From positions 8,308,001 to 8,372,000 of the forward strand of contig NC_018681.1 of assembly GCF_000250675.2 (NCBI RefSeq): a stretch of 64,000 nt of DNA, in the 5' to 3' direction. The stretch's first letter is position 1, and every line of letters starts with the position of its first letter. The position numbers were made by a program, and so were the translations under genes. This stretch comes from Nocardia brasiliensis ATCC 700358. Its GTDB lineage: Bacteria; Actinomycetota; Actinomycetes; Mycobacteriales; Mycobacteriaceae. Below are positions 50,465-59,164 of the stretch, one piece after another. The notes beneath the pieces are model-generated. The model ran no database searches, was not told the origin of the DNA, and saw nothing but the letters and a program-made list of their open reading frames with translations.

Positions 50465-51721
50465 TCACGGCAACGGCAGCGGCGGCGCGGCGGGAAAGGT
50501 GACCGGCAACGCGGTCACCGCGCGGTGGAACGGCCCCGGTCGCCAGACCAGCTCGCTCGGCGCGACCGCGAGGCCGATCTCGGGCAGCGCGTCCAAGAGT
50601 TGATCGATCGCATCCTGGGCGATCAGATAGGCCAGCGAGCTGGCCGGGCACACGTGCGGCCCGGTGCCCCACGCCAGGTGGGACCGGTTGCCCGCGTACT
50701 GATTCGCGGCGATCGCGGGATCGGTGTTGCAGGCGGCCATGCTGATCACCACCGGTTGGTGCGCGGGTAACCAGATGTCGTCGATCAGGATCGGCTGCCG
50801 CGGAAAACTGATGCAGAAATTCGCCATCGGGGGATCGTTGAACAGCACCTCGTCCAGCGCGTCGCGGGTGGACAGGCTGCCGCCCAGCACGCTGCCGCCG
50901 AATCGCTCGTCGGTGAGTATCAGCAGCAGGGTGTTGACGATCAGATTCTGCTGCGGCTCGATACCCGCGCCGTACAGCGTCGCCAACTGGTGCACCATTT
51001 CTGTATCGGTCAACTCGGCGGGATGCTGCAACATCCGGGTGGTCACGTCGTCGCCGGGCGCGGTCCGCTTGCGCTGCGCCAATTCCAGCAGCGCCGCGAC
51101 GAGCATCTTGTTCCCCTGGTCGGCGTCGACCCCTTCGAAGATCGCGGCCATTCCGGTCGCGGCCTGCTGCGCGATTTCGGCCGGACAGCCGAGCAGCGCG
51201 TTCAATACCGCGAAGGCGAGTGGAAAAGCATACTGGCGCACCAGGTCCGCCGATCCGTCCGCGCAGAACGCGTTGATCAGCGGTATCGCGATCTCGGCCA
51301 CCGTGTCGTGCAGGCCGTATTGGTCGACCTTGTCCAGGCCCGCCGTATTCACCTGGCGATAGCGCGCGTGCTCGGCGCCCGCGCTGCGCAACGCATTCGG
51401 TCGCCACTGCATCATCGGCAATACCGGGCAATCGGACGGAATGTTCTGCTGCCACGCACGCGGGTCGGCCGGAAAATGGTCCGGGTCGTTGAAGATTCGT
51501 ACCGCGGTGTAATACCCGATCACCAAGGTGGCGGGTACGCCCTCGGCCAGATCCACCGGCACCAGAGATCCGTACCGTTCGCGCATCCGCCGATAGGCGC
51601 CGTGCGGATCCGCAGCGAACTCCGGTGAATACAACGACACCCGGGGGCCGTCGGTGTCGATGGGGGAACCGTGCGGGGCTTGACCGGCCCGGCTGTCTGC
51701 GGTGGGTGGGGGCATCGTCAT
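50465..51721 (-). CDS. Cytochrome P450 lacking the EXXR arginine (CYP157-like)
   Basis: 418 residues from ATG 51721. The heme-ligand motif is AWGTGPHVCPA with Cys358. The K-helix motif is E291-V-L-F294 instead of E-x-x-R, so the conserved Arg is missing, and the I-helix reads GAGIEPQQ without the usual Thr. Streptomyces CYP157 enzymes share an EXXR-less K helix and a similar downstream stretch (ACNTDPAI, AWGTGPHVCPA, LLDALPEI, VWRPGPFHRA). CYP157s occur in conservons; no conservon genes are present here. Substrate unknown. The expected redox partners are not in the window. Confidence 0.86.
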   Translation of the reverse strand: MTMPPPTADSRAGQAPHGSPIDTDGPRVSLYSPEFAADPHGAYRRMRERYGSLVPVDLAEGVPATLVIGYYTAVRIFNDPDHFPADPRAWQQNIPSDCPVLPMMQWRPNALRSAGAEHARYRQVNTAGLDKVDQYGLHDTVAEIAIPLINAFCADGSADLVRQYAFPLAFAVLNALLGCPAEIAQQAATGMAAIFEGVDADQGNKMLVAALLELAQRKRTAPGDDVTTRMLQHPAELTDTEMVHQLATLYGAGIEPQQNLIVNTLLLILTDERFGGSVLGGSLSTRDALDEVLFNDPPMANFCISFPRQPILIDDIWLPAHQPVVISMAACNTDPAIAANQYAGNRSHLAWGTGPHVCPASSLAYLIAQDAIDQLLDALPEIGLAVAPSELVWRPGPFHRAVTALPVTFPAAPPLPLP

Positions 51722-52032
51722 TGCGGAGACTCCAGGCGTTCGTACTACAAGCCTCGTGAGAGTAGGCAGCAAACTGTCCGCGCGTATCGAAAATCGCCGA
51801 CAAGCCACCGCTCGAAGCGTGAATCCGTTCCGGGCAGAAAGACATTGACGCACCGGCCGCCGGAAACATTTCGCCCGCCACTCCGGACGACATGTTTGCC
51901 ACCGCAGCACCGCAATGGTTCTATTGGCCCGCGCCGAATGGTTTGTGGCCCGACATCTGATGACGGACTTGGCATCGAGGCAGCCGATCTGCTGAGCAGA
52001 CCTGTTGTATCGGCGAAAGGAACCGTGCCTCG
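51722..52032. other. Gap of ~310 bp between P450 and lipase starts
   Basis: Divergent promoter region between the P450 and the secreted lipase; no gene seen. Lower in GC than the flanking genes, with a small hairpin (TCTGC-TGA-GCAGA) near 51990, and GAAAGGAA ribosome-binding sequence just before the lipase ATG. No operator recognised. Confidence 0.4.
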
Positions 52033-52953
52033 ATGGCTGCCCGTCGGTGTCGCTGGGGTGTTGTCGCACTTGCCGTGGCCGTCGCGGTGCTGCCCGCCGC
52101 CGCACCCGCGGCCGCCGAAACCGGCGCGGACTGGACCACACCGCCCACCGGCGCCAACGACTGGACCTGCGTGCCCGCGGCGGCCTACCCGCAACCCGTG
52201 CTGCTCGTGCACGGCACGTGGGACAACCAGAGCGCCTGGGACACGCTCGCACCGCAGCTGAAAGCACATGGCGTGTGCGTGTTCTCGCTCAATTACGGGC
52301 ACGCGCCCACCAGCATGCGCGGCGCGGTGCCCGGTGTGTTCGGCACCGCCGATATTCGTACCTCGGCCAAGGAGTTCGCCGCGTTCGTCGCCCGGGTACG
52401 CGCCGCCACGGGCGCGGCGCGGGTGGATATCGTCGCTCATTCGCAGGGTGGCCCGCTGGCGCGGCAGTACCTTCGCTTCGAGGGCGGTGCGGAGCGCGCC
52501 GACCCCGCCCGGAACAAGGTCGACCATCTCGTCACCATCGCCGCCACCCATCACGGCACCACCGCGGACGGGCTCGGCTATCTCCTACCCACCGGCAGCG
52601 CCTCCGTGATGTCGGACAGCATGATCGCCAGGGTGCTCGGCACCGCCGCCGCCCAGCAGCTGGCGAGCAGCGAATTCCTGCGCACACTGAACGCCGCGGG
52701 CGACACCGAGCCCGGCATCCACTACACCGCGATCGCGACCCGGGTCGACCACGTGGTCACCCCGCCGGAAGCGACCTTCCTGCGCGCCGGAGTCGGCGCC
52801 ACCGTCGACAATGTCTGGGTACAGGACGTGTGTCCCACCGACACCTATCACCACGGCATTCTGCCGAACTCGCCCGCAGTCGCCTATTTGGTGCACAAAG
52901 CGCTCGGGCTGCCGTATTCCGACGACCCGTGCCCGGCCGAACAACCGGAATAA
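52033..52953 (+). CDS. Secreted lipase (class 2, EstA-like)
   Basis: 306 residues. Signal peptide (RRCRWGVVALAVAVAVLPAAA, cleavage near AAA-ET), then alpha/beta hydrolase: LLVHGTWDNQSAW, nucleophile elbow AHSQGG, HHGTTADG, and a C-terminal His in YHHGILPNSP. Two Cys pairs may form disulfides outside the cell. It fits the Lipase_2 family that hydrolyses short- and medium-chain triacylglycerols. Start ATG has GAAAGGAA upstream. Confidence 0.87.
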   Translation: MAARRCRWGVVALAVAVAVLPAAAPAAAETGADWTTPPTGANDWTCVPAAAYPQPVLLVHGTWDNQSAWDTLAPQLKAHGVCVFSLNYGHAPTSMRGAVPGVFGTADIRTSAKEFAAFVARVRAATGAARVDIVAHSQGGPLARQYLRFEGGAERADPARNKVDHLVTIAATHHGTTADGLGYLLPTGSASVMSDSMIARVLGTAAAQQLASSEFLRTLNAAGDTEPGIHYTAIATRVDHVVTPPEATFLRAGVGATVDNVWVQDVCPTDTYHHGILPNSPAVAYLVHKALGLPYSDDPCPAEQPE

Positions 52954-53121
52954 CACAATTCCAACCCCCAATCCGAGGGGCGAAAACCAGACCGAGAACC
53001 CGGTTCGAACAGGCAAAACACCGTATGGACACGCCGCGAGCGGCGCGCGCATCATGATGCTACGTCCGGTGCCGTTTGTCGGGGGAACGTCAAAGGAAAC
53101 CCGCACGGATTGGAAAGACCC

Positions 53122-53661
53122 ATGTTTATCAAGAAATTGGTGGCGACCGCAGTATTCGCCATCGCGGCCACCGGAATCACCATGGCGACGGCCCACGGCG
53201 AAGCGGAATTGGCCGATATCAGCGTCAGCGCGGTGGACGGCCCGATCGGCTATACGACGACACTCGCCGCCGATCATTCCTCGGCCACGGTCACCCTGGC
53301 GTCGGGCCGGTTCGTCCTGACGCCGGACGCGGTCCAGGTGCTCGCCGACGACGGCGCCGTGGTCGGCGCGATTCCGACGACCTTGCGCGTGGACGCGGGC
53401 CGAACCCTTTCCGTCACACCGGCTTTGGCCAGTGACACCGCGTTGACCCTGACCCCGGTGGGCGGGCCTGCCCCGGTCGCGGCCAGCTCCCAGGATCTGC
53501 CGTTCATGCACACCGTCGGCGGCGGTGGCGCCATCCTGGCCGGCGCGGTCGTCGGCTGTGTGGTCGGCATCCTGATCGGGATCTGGTTCTTCCTGGTCGG
53601 CGCGATCATCGGCTGCGCCATCGGTGCCGCCATCGGCGGTTTCATCGGCGCCGTGTCGTAG
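53122..53661 (+). CDS. Small exported protein with C-terminal glycine-zipper segment
   Basis: 179 residues from ATG 53122. Signal peptide (FIKKLVATAVFAIAATGIT...), a beta-rich middle (residues ~35-125, with VDGPIGYTTTLAADHSS and an ATVTLASGRFVLTP segment), then two adjacent glycine-rich hydrophobic stretches (GAILAGAVVGCVVGILIGIWF and FLVGAIIGCAIGAAIGG-IGAVS). This looks like a Nocardia/Rhodococcus-type secreted or envelope protein (DUF8020-like, from memory), function unknown. Confidence 0.72.
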   Translation: MFIKKLVATAVFAIAATGITMATAHGEAELADISVSAVDGPIGYTTTLAADHSSATVTLASGRFVLTPDAVQVLADDGAVVGAIPTTLRVDAGRTLSVTPALASDTALTLTPVGGPAPVAASSQDLPFMHTVGGGGAILAGAVVGCVVGILIGIWFFLVGAIIGCAIGAAIGGFIGAVS

Positions 53662-53686
53662 CCGTTCCCTGGTCCCCACCCGCAGT

Positions 53687-53709
53687 CGGGTCCGGTAGCC
53701 CCGGACCCG
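53687..53709. terminator. Hairpin between convergent genes
   Basis: 9-bp perfect stem CGGGTCCGG / CCGGACCCG with a TAGCC loop. Confidence 0.6.
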
Positions 53710-53715
53710 GCTGCG

Positions 53716-54306
53716 CTATACGCAGTATTCGCAGGCCCCGCTGGCCGGCAGCTGGATGAAGCACTGCGCGCAGACCGCGGGACGTGTCGGCTGCGGCTTG
53801 ACCTCTGTTTGCACGGCGGTGCTCACCGAGCGGCGGCCCGCCACTTTCGGCGTGAGCGGCGGCACGCCCATCTCCGCGGGCATGGCCGCGCCGTGGAATT
53901 CGTAACACTGCCACCGGGCGTACGCGGCGTGCGTCTCCAGATCGTTCGGGATCGGCAGGCCCGCGAGTTCGAGCACGTACTTGTAGGTGTCGCCGACGGT
54001 GTGGTTGCGGCGCACGCACAGCGCGGTGAGCGGCGGCTCGCCCGCTTTGTGGCAGCGCCGGGCGATCTTGCGCAGGATCGCGTCCATCCAGGTGCGGGTC
54101 GGGGCCGCGGTGTGCACCCCGGACGCCTCCTGCACCCGCTCGGCCAATTCGTTCACGGTGATGAAATGCCCATACCCCGTGGCGATTTCGGAAAGTTCCG
54201 CGTGCGCGGCCAAGGCCCACGCCACTGTCGCCTCCCGCAACGACACCGCCGTGCCGTCACCCGCCCGCCATGCTCCCGCCGTCGTGGGTACCGAATTTCT
54301 GATCAC
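53716..54306 (-). CDS. Hypothetical protein with C-terminal zinc-ribbon
   Basis: 196 residues from GTG 54306; a TAACTT -10 with a six-base gap to the GTG suggests a leaderless mRNA. No family recognised. The N-terminal ~130 residues (TVAWALAAHAELSEIATGYG, WMDAILRKIARRCHKAG) look helical, perhaps HTH-like; the last ~30 residues hold CAQC and CEYC, a probable four-Cys zinc ribbon. Upstream lies a TetR remnant. Confidence 0.68.
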   Translation of the reverse strand: MIRNSVPTTAGAWRAGDGTAVSLREATVAWALAAHAELSEIATGYGHFITVNELAERVQEASGVHTAAPTRTWMDAILRKIARRCHKAGEPPLTALCVRRNHTVGDTYKYVLELAGLPIPNDLETHAAYARWQCYEFHGAAMPAEMGVPPLTPKVAGRRSVSTAVQTEVKPQPTRPAVCAQCFIQLPASGACEYCV

Positions 54307-54344
54307 CGGACCAAGTTATCGCGCCGCCCCCGGAACCGACGAAT

Positions 54345-54779
54345 GACCTGGCAGCGCGTTGCGCACGAAGTCGCATCCCGACCGGCGCCGCCGTCCTGCA
54401 GCCGGAGATCACCAAGTCGATCACCGAAGCCGTGCTGGACGAACTCGCCGAACAGGGTTTCGCCAGGATGTCGATGGAAGCGGTGGCGAAGCGAGCAGGC
54501 GTCGGCAAAAGCGCGCTGTACCGCCGCTGGCCGTCCAAGCTGGAGATGGCGCTCGCGGTGCTCGCCGAGTTCAGCGCGTCCCGCGCGGCCGTCGCGGACA
54601 CCGGCTCGCTGCGCGGTGACCTGCGGAAAACCCTGGACGGATTGCTGGCCTGGCTGACCCACCCTGCTGTTGCGCGCGCTGGGCGCGCCGACCTGAGCTA
54701 CACCTCGACGCGGGAGCCCATGATCACGGTGCGCTCGCCGGGCAGGCCGAAATACTCCGCGGCGTCGGCGGTGATGTAG
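54345..54779 (+). pseudogene. TetR-family regulator remnant
   Basis: The frame with GTG 54432 reads a typical TetR HTH (RMSMEAVAKRAGVGKSALYR, RRWPSKLEMAL) but has no good start: the ATG at 54343 is out of frame with the HTH, and the in-frame residues between them look like a real N-terminus (RIPTGAAVLQPEITKSITEA). After residue ~75 (LLAWLTHPA) the expected ~110-residue C-terminal domain is missing and the frame runs into the end of kup. It is therefore a remnant lacking both ends. Confidence 0.72.
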
Positions 54780-56635
54780 GACGTGGCGATGAACAGATGT
54801 TTGCGCCAGGTCGCCATGGTCGGCGCCGGGCCGCGCTTCAGTTCGATCTTCGACAGGAAGTACGAGGCGCCGTCGACCGAGAGCTGCCCTTCGGTGGACG
54901 CGGGATCGAGCAGCCGCAGGGTGTGCGGGATGTTCGGCGTCTCCATATAGCCGAAACGCGCTGTCACATGGATGATTCCGTCGTCGCCGTAACCCAGCGC
55001 GTCGACTTCGGTGCGGGCGACGTCCGGGACGCGCGGCACCGGCTCGGTCTCGATCGAGAGGATCACCACGTGCTCGTGCAGCACGTGGTTGTGTTCCACA
55101 TTGGCGCGCATCGCCAGCGGCGTGGTCTGTTTGCCGCGGTTCAAGAACACCGCGGTGCCCGGGACGCGGCGCAGCGGCGGGCGCCGATCGCGCAGTTCCT
55201 CGATGAAGGCGCGCAGCGAGCCCTCCTTCTCCTCGCGCGCCCTGGTGACGACCACCCGCCCGCGCGCCCAGGTGGTCATCACGGTGAACGCGGTGAGCGC
55301 GATCAACAGCGGCAACCACGCACCGTGCACCAACTTGGTCAGATTCGCCGCGAAGAACATCAGGTCGACGAGCAGCAGCGGGACGGCGCCGAGCAGCACG
55401 AGCCACAGCGGGGCCTGCCATTTCACCCGCACCATGTAGAAGAACAGCAGCGTCGCGATCGTGATCGTCCCGGTCACCGCCATACCGAACGCGTAGGCCA
55501 GCGCGGCCGAACTGCGGAAGGCCAGCACCAAGGTGATCACCGAAACCATCAGGACCCAATTGATCCACGGCACATAGATCTGCCCGATGGTCGACTCCGA
55601 GGTGTGCGTCACCCGCAACCGCGGCAGATAGCCGAGCTGCGCCGCTTGCGACGCCACCGAATAGGCGCCGGTGATCACCGCCTGCGAGGCGATCACCGTC
55701 GCCGCCGTCGCGATCAGCACCATCGGCAGCCGCGCCCAGCCCGGTGCCAGCAGAAAGAACGGGCTGCCCACCGCGGTTTCGTCGCCGAGCAGCAACGCGC
55801 CCTGCCCGAGATAGCTCAGTGTGCACGCGGGCAGCACCAGACCGAGCCAGCCGTGCGTGATCGCCTTGCGGCCGAAATGGCCCATATCCGCGTACAGCGC
55901 CTCCGCACCGGTGACCGCCAGCACCACCGCCGCCAAGGCAAAGAAAGCGATGCCGAAATGTCCGGCCATGAAGCCCAGTGCGTAGGTCGGCGACAACGCT
56001 TTCAGAATTTCCGGATGCCCGGCGATGCCGCCGATACCGCAGGCCCCGATCGCGCCGAACCAGACGATCATCACGGGCCCGAACAGCCGGCCGACCGCGG
56101 CGGTGCCGCGCCGCTGCACCGTGAACAGCACCACGATGATCACCACCGTGATCGGCACGACCAGCTCCGCCAACTCCGGCTGGACCACCTTCACGCCTTC
56201 CACGGCGGACAGCACCGAGATCGCGGGGGTGATCATGCTGTCGCCGAAAAACAGTGCGGCACCGAAGATGCCGACCCCCGCCAGCACGGCGGTACCCCGG
56301 CTGCGGGCACCGCCCATCCGGCGCAGCAGCGTGATCAGCGCCATGATCCCGCCCTCGCCGTCGTTGTCGATGCGCAGGATCAGCGTCACGTAGGTGAGCG
56401 TGACGATCAGCATCACCGACCAGAAGATCAGCGAGACGATGCCGTAGATGTTGTCCGCGCTGAGCGGCACCGGATGCGGATCGCCGGGATCGAACACGGT
56501 CTGCAGCGTGTAGATCGGGCTGGTGCCGATATCGCCGAATACGACGCCGAGCGCGCCGACCACCACCGCGAGCCGCGTGCTGGGCAGCCGCTGCGGCGGG
56601 AGGGTCTGCACTGCACCTGGTGACTCGGTGGTCAT
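54698..56635 (-). CDS. kup: Potassium uptake protein Kup
   Basis: 645 residues. KUP/HAK family K+/H+ symporter: GVVFGDIGTSPIYTLQTVF, about twelve membrane segments, YADMGHFG, GDSMITPAISVLSAVEG and a ~160-residue cytosolic C-terminus ending IMGSRVEV. It imports K+ at low external potassium. No TrkA-N/KTN domain is fused. The ATG at 56635 follows GAGGAGC. Upstream 304 bp without a gene gives room for its promoter; no ydaO-type riboswitch was recognised. Confidence 0.94.
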   Translation of the reverse strand: MTTESPGAVQTLPPQRLPSTRLAVVVGALGVVFGDIGTSPIYTLQTVFDPGDPHPVPLSADNIYGIVSLIFWSVMLIVTLTYVTLILRIDNDGEGGIMALITLLRRMGGARSRGTAVLAGVGIFGAALFFGDSMITPAISVLSAVEGVKVVQPELAELVVPITVVIIVVLFTVQRRGTAAVGRLFGPVMIVWFGAIGACGIGGIAGHPEILKALSPTYALGFMAGHFGIAFFALAAVVLAVTGAEALYADMGHFGRKAITHGWLGLVLPACTLSYLGQGALLLGDETAVGSPFFLLAPGWARLPMVLIATAATVIASQAVITGAYSVASQAAQLGYLPRLRVTHTSESTIGQIYVPWINWVLMVSVITLVLAFRSSAALAYAFGMAVTGTITIATLLFFYMVRVKWQAPLWLVLLGAVPLLLVDLMFFAANLTKLVHGAWLPLLIALTAFTVMTTWARGRVVVTRAREEKEGSLRAFIEELRDRRPPLRRVPGTAVFLNRGKQTTPLAMRANVEHNHVLHEHVVILSIETEPVPRVPDVARTEVDALGYGDDGIIHVTARFGYMETPNIPHTLRLLDPASTEGQLSVDGASYFLSKIELKRGPAPTMATWRKHLFIATSYITADAAEYFGLPGERTVIMGSRVEV

Positions 56636-56939
56636 GGCCTGCTCCTCGCTACGGGTGGCCCCTATCGTCGCGCGCGGACCGGCGTCAGCGCGGTACCGAC
56701 GCGATGATCACACCGCATCCACGCGAAACAGGCCAGGGTCAGACGGGCCGCAGCGGAGGTCGCCGTATTCCGGAACGGCCATCGAGTCGTGCAGGCGCGC
56801 CCCCTCTCCACCACCGTCACCTCGCCGCCGTACCGGGTCAACCAGTACGCCGGCCACTGCCCGAACAATGCGGCCGTGTGCGCGGGTCGCCGCGCCGAAT
56901 GCGCTTGTCCGCCATGGCAGAACGCACTACCGTGCCGAT
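56636..56939. other. Gap of ~300 bp between kup and the mycothiol-type gene
   Basis: No gene seen in this divergent promoter region. It must hold the promoters of kup and of the plus-strand gene. Confidence 0.4.
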
Positions 56940-57596
56940 GTGGACCTCTTCTCCCGCACATGGACGGCGTTGCGCTCGGCGGTGGCCGAACTCCGAGACG
57001 AAGACTTCGCCAGGCCCTCCGGCTGCACCGGGTGGTTGGTGCGAGACCTGGTGTGCCACTTGATCATCGACGCACAAGACGTGCTGATCACCTTGGTGAC
57101 GCCCGCCGACGGTGAGCCGACCCGCGACGCGGTGACCTACTGGGCCGTCGCCGAGACCCCGCCGACCGGCGACGACCCGCTGGACGCGCTGATCGTCCGG
57201 TTGGCCGCCGCCTACGAGAAGCCGCAGCTGCTCTGGCTGCACCTCGACGACGTCGGCTCCGCCGCAGGCCGCGCCGCCGACCTCGCCGACCCGAAACAGC
57301 TGATCAGCACCCAGGGCCAGGTGCTCACCACCGGCGACTACCTCGACGCCTACGTCCTCGAATGGACCCTGCACCACCTCGACCTCATCGCCGATCTCCC
57401 GGACGCGACGCCCCCACCTGCCGAAGGACTCGCCCGCACCCGCGACATGCTCGAGCAGATCGCCGGAACCGCCTTCCCCGCGTCGTTCACCGACACCGAC
57501 GCACTCCTCGTCGGCACCGGACGACGCGCCGCGACCGAGGCGGAGCGGGCCGAACTCGGTGAGCTGGCCGCGAAGCTACCCCTCGTCCTCGGGTAG
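56940..57596 (+). CDS. Mycothiol-dependent-type (MDMPI/DinB-fold) protein
   Basis: 218 residues from GTG 56940. The N-terminal domain of maleylpyruvate isomerase type: TWTALRSAVAELRDEDFARPSGCTGWLVRDLVCHLI (metal-binding His at about residue 40) and EWTLHHLDLIADL (second and third His/Asp). These bind a metal and mycothiol in actinobacteria. The C-terminal MDMPI domain is not complete, so it is a stand-alone DinB-like protein. Substrate unknown. Confidence 0.82.
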   Translation: MDLFSRTWTALRSAVAELRDEDFARPSGCTGWLVRDLVCHLIIDAQDVLITLVTPADGEPTRDAVTYWAVAETPPTGDDPLDALIVRLAAAYEKPQLLWLHLDDVGSAAGRAADLADPKQLISTQGQVLTTGDYLDAYVLEWTLHHLDLIADLPDATPPPAEGLARTRDMLEQIAGTAFPASFTDTDALLVGTGRRAATEAERAELGELAAKLPLVLG

Positions 57597-57617
57597 CCGA
57601 TTGCGGTAGAACAGCTT

Positions 57618-58691
57618 TCAGTACTGGTAGCTCGGATAGTCGATGTATCCGGCATCGGTGTTCGTGTACCAGGTGTCGCGGTCGTGGGCGCGTATCGGCA
57701 CGCCGGTCCGGAAGCGTTCCACCAGATCGGGATTGGCGATGTAGGCGCGGCCGTAACCGATCAGATCCGCGCCCTGGGCGAGCCAGTGCTCGCCCGCGGC
57801 TCGGTCCGAGGGACTCGGCGCGATCTGCCCGCCCGGATTGAGAATGAACGCTTTCGGCCACGCTTTGCGCAGGTCGATCAGCAACTGCTCGTCCACGGTG
57901 GCCAGCACATCGATGAAGGCGAGATCGAGGCGGGCGAGCTCGGTGAGCAACGCGCCGTACAGTTCCGGCACCTCGTCTTCGACCATGTCCCAGACCGTGC
58001 CGCCCGGCGAGAGACGGATGCCGACGCGGTCCGCACCGACGGCGTCCACGGTCGCGGACACCGCCTCGACGGCGAATCGGATTCGGCCGCTGATGGATCC
58101 GCCGTAGGCATCGGTGCGCTGGTTCGCGTTCGAAGACAGGAACTGCTGGATCAGATAACCGTTCGCGCCGTGCAACTCGACGCCGTCGAATCCGGCGTCG
58201 ATCGCGCGCCGGGCGGCATCCGCGTAAACCTTTGCCTCGCCGGGTATTTCGGCGAGCGACAGCGCCCGCGGCGTCGCCGCGGGCTGCATACCGCTCGGGG
58301 TGAACACGTCGGCGCGCAGCCGGACCGCCGACGGCCCGACGGGCTGGTACCCCGAGGTGTCGGGCTGCCCGACCCGGCCGCCGTGCATGAGCTGGGCGAA
58401 GATGCGCCCGCCATTGGCGTGTACGGCCTCGGTCACCGGCCGCCACGACGCGGCCTGCGCGTCGGTGATCAGGGCCGGGACACCCGGATTCGACTGCCCC
58501 TGCCGACTGGGCGGAATTCCCTCCGAGACGATCAGCCCCGCGGTGGCGCGCTGCGCGTAGTAGATCGCGTTCGAGGCGATCGCCGAGCCGTCGGCGCCGC
58601 CCCGCATGCGCGACATCGGCGCCATCACCACCCGATTCGGCAACCGCAGATTGCCGAGCCGAAAACTATCGAACAAGCTGGTCACAGTCAT
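57618..58691 (-). CDS. Old-yellow-enzyme-family flavin ene-reductase
   Basis: 357 residues. FMN-binding TIM barrel of the OYE/NemA group: NRVVMAPMSRMR, SEGIPPSRQGQ, FAQLMHGGR, FDGVELHGANGYLIQQFLS (His/Asn pair that binds the carbonyl), NQRTDAYGG, VGIRLSPGG and GYGRAYIANPDLVERF. These reduce activated C=C or nitro groups with NAD(P)H. Divergent from a MerR regulator, with a dyad in between that should control it. Likely induced by electrophiles. Confidence 0.92.
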   Translation of the reverse strand: MTVTSLFDSFRLGNLRLPNRVVMAPMSRMRGGADGSAIASNAIYYAQRATAGLIVSEGIPPSRQGQSNPGVPALITDAQAASWRPVTEAVHANGGRIFAQLMHGGRVGQPDTSGYQPVGPSAVRLRADVFTPSGMQPAATPRALSLAEIPGEAKVYADAARRAIDAGFDGVELHGANGYLIQQFLSSNANQRTDAYGGSISGRIRFAVEAVSATVDAVGADRVGIRLSPGGTVWDMVEDEVPELYGALLTELARLDLAFIDVLATVDEQLLIDLRKAWPKAFILNPGGQIAPSPSDRAAGEHWLAQGADLIGYGRAYIANPDLVERFRTGVPIRAHDRDTWYTNTDAGYIDYPSYQY

Positions 58692-58739
58692 TTCCTTTGC
58701 GCTGGTGGCGGTTTCGAACCCTGCGCACTACGCTAAAAG

Positions 58740-58755
58740 CTGACGTTGACGTCAG
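58740..58755. promoter_or_regulatory. MerR-type dyad between OYE and MerR
   Basis: CTGACGT-TG-ACGTCAG, 7-bp inverted repeat. On the minus strand it lies between TTGCCT (-35-like) and TAGCGT (-10-like) with ~20 bp spacing, the long spacer characteristic of MerR-activated promoters, and aims at the reductase gene. The inferred regulator is the adjacent MerR protein. Confidence 0.68.
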
Positions 58756-58792
58756 AGGCAAGTTGACGTGAGGCAGATCACCAGGAGCGGAC

Positions 58793-59164
58793 ATGCGGAT
58801 CGGCGAACTCGCCGCGAAAACGGGCGTCAGCGTGCGCGCGCTGCGCTACTACGAGGAACACCGGCTGCTCGCCGCGGAACGCACCCCCAGCGGACAGCGC
58901 GTCTACGCCGAGGCCGCGATCCGCCGCGTCGAAATGATCCAACGGCTCTACGGCGCGGGACTGTCGAGCAAGTCCATCCTGTATATCCTGCCGTGCATGG
59001 CAACGGGTGAGTCGACCCCGGAACTGGTCGAACACCTCGTCGCCGAACGCGATCGGATCGAGCGGCAGATCGCCGACCTGCAACACACCCGCGACGAACT
59101 CGACCTGGTCATCGAAAACGCAGCGGACGCCGCGATCGGCGGCGTCCGCTGCACCCCTCATTAG
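58793..59164 (+). CDS. MerR-family regulator
   Basis: 123 residues from ATG 58793, with AGGAG upstream. N-terminal winged helix MRIGELAAKTGVSVRALRYYEE, then the dimerisation helix with few Cys, so it is not a metal or redox type. The C-terminal Cys (VRCTPH) and the divergent reductase suggest response to an electrophile or xenobiotic. Its last 4 bp overlap the end of the convergent TIM-barrel gene. Confidence 0.87.
   Translation: MRIGELAAKTGVSVRALRYYEEHRLLAAERTPSGQRVYAEAAIRRVEMIQRLYGAGLSSKSILYILPCMATGESTPELVEHLVAERDRIERQIADLQHTRDELDLVIENAADAAIGGVRCTPH

Noticed and set aside
54797..56623. Very long open frame on the plus strand opposite kup
   Set aside because: His/Arg/Gln-rich with no recognisable motif; a high-GC antisense shadow of the kup gene.
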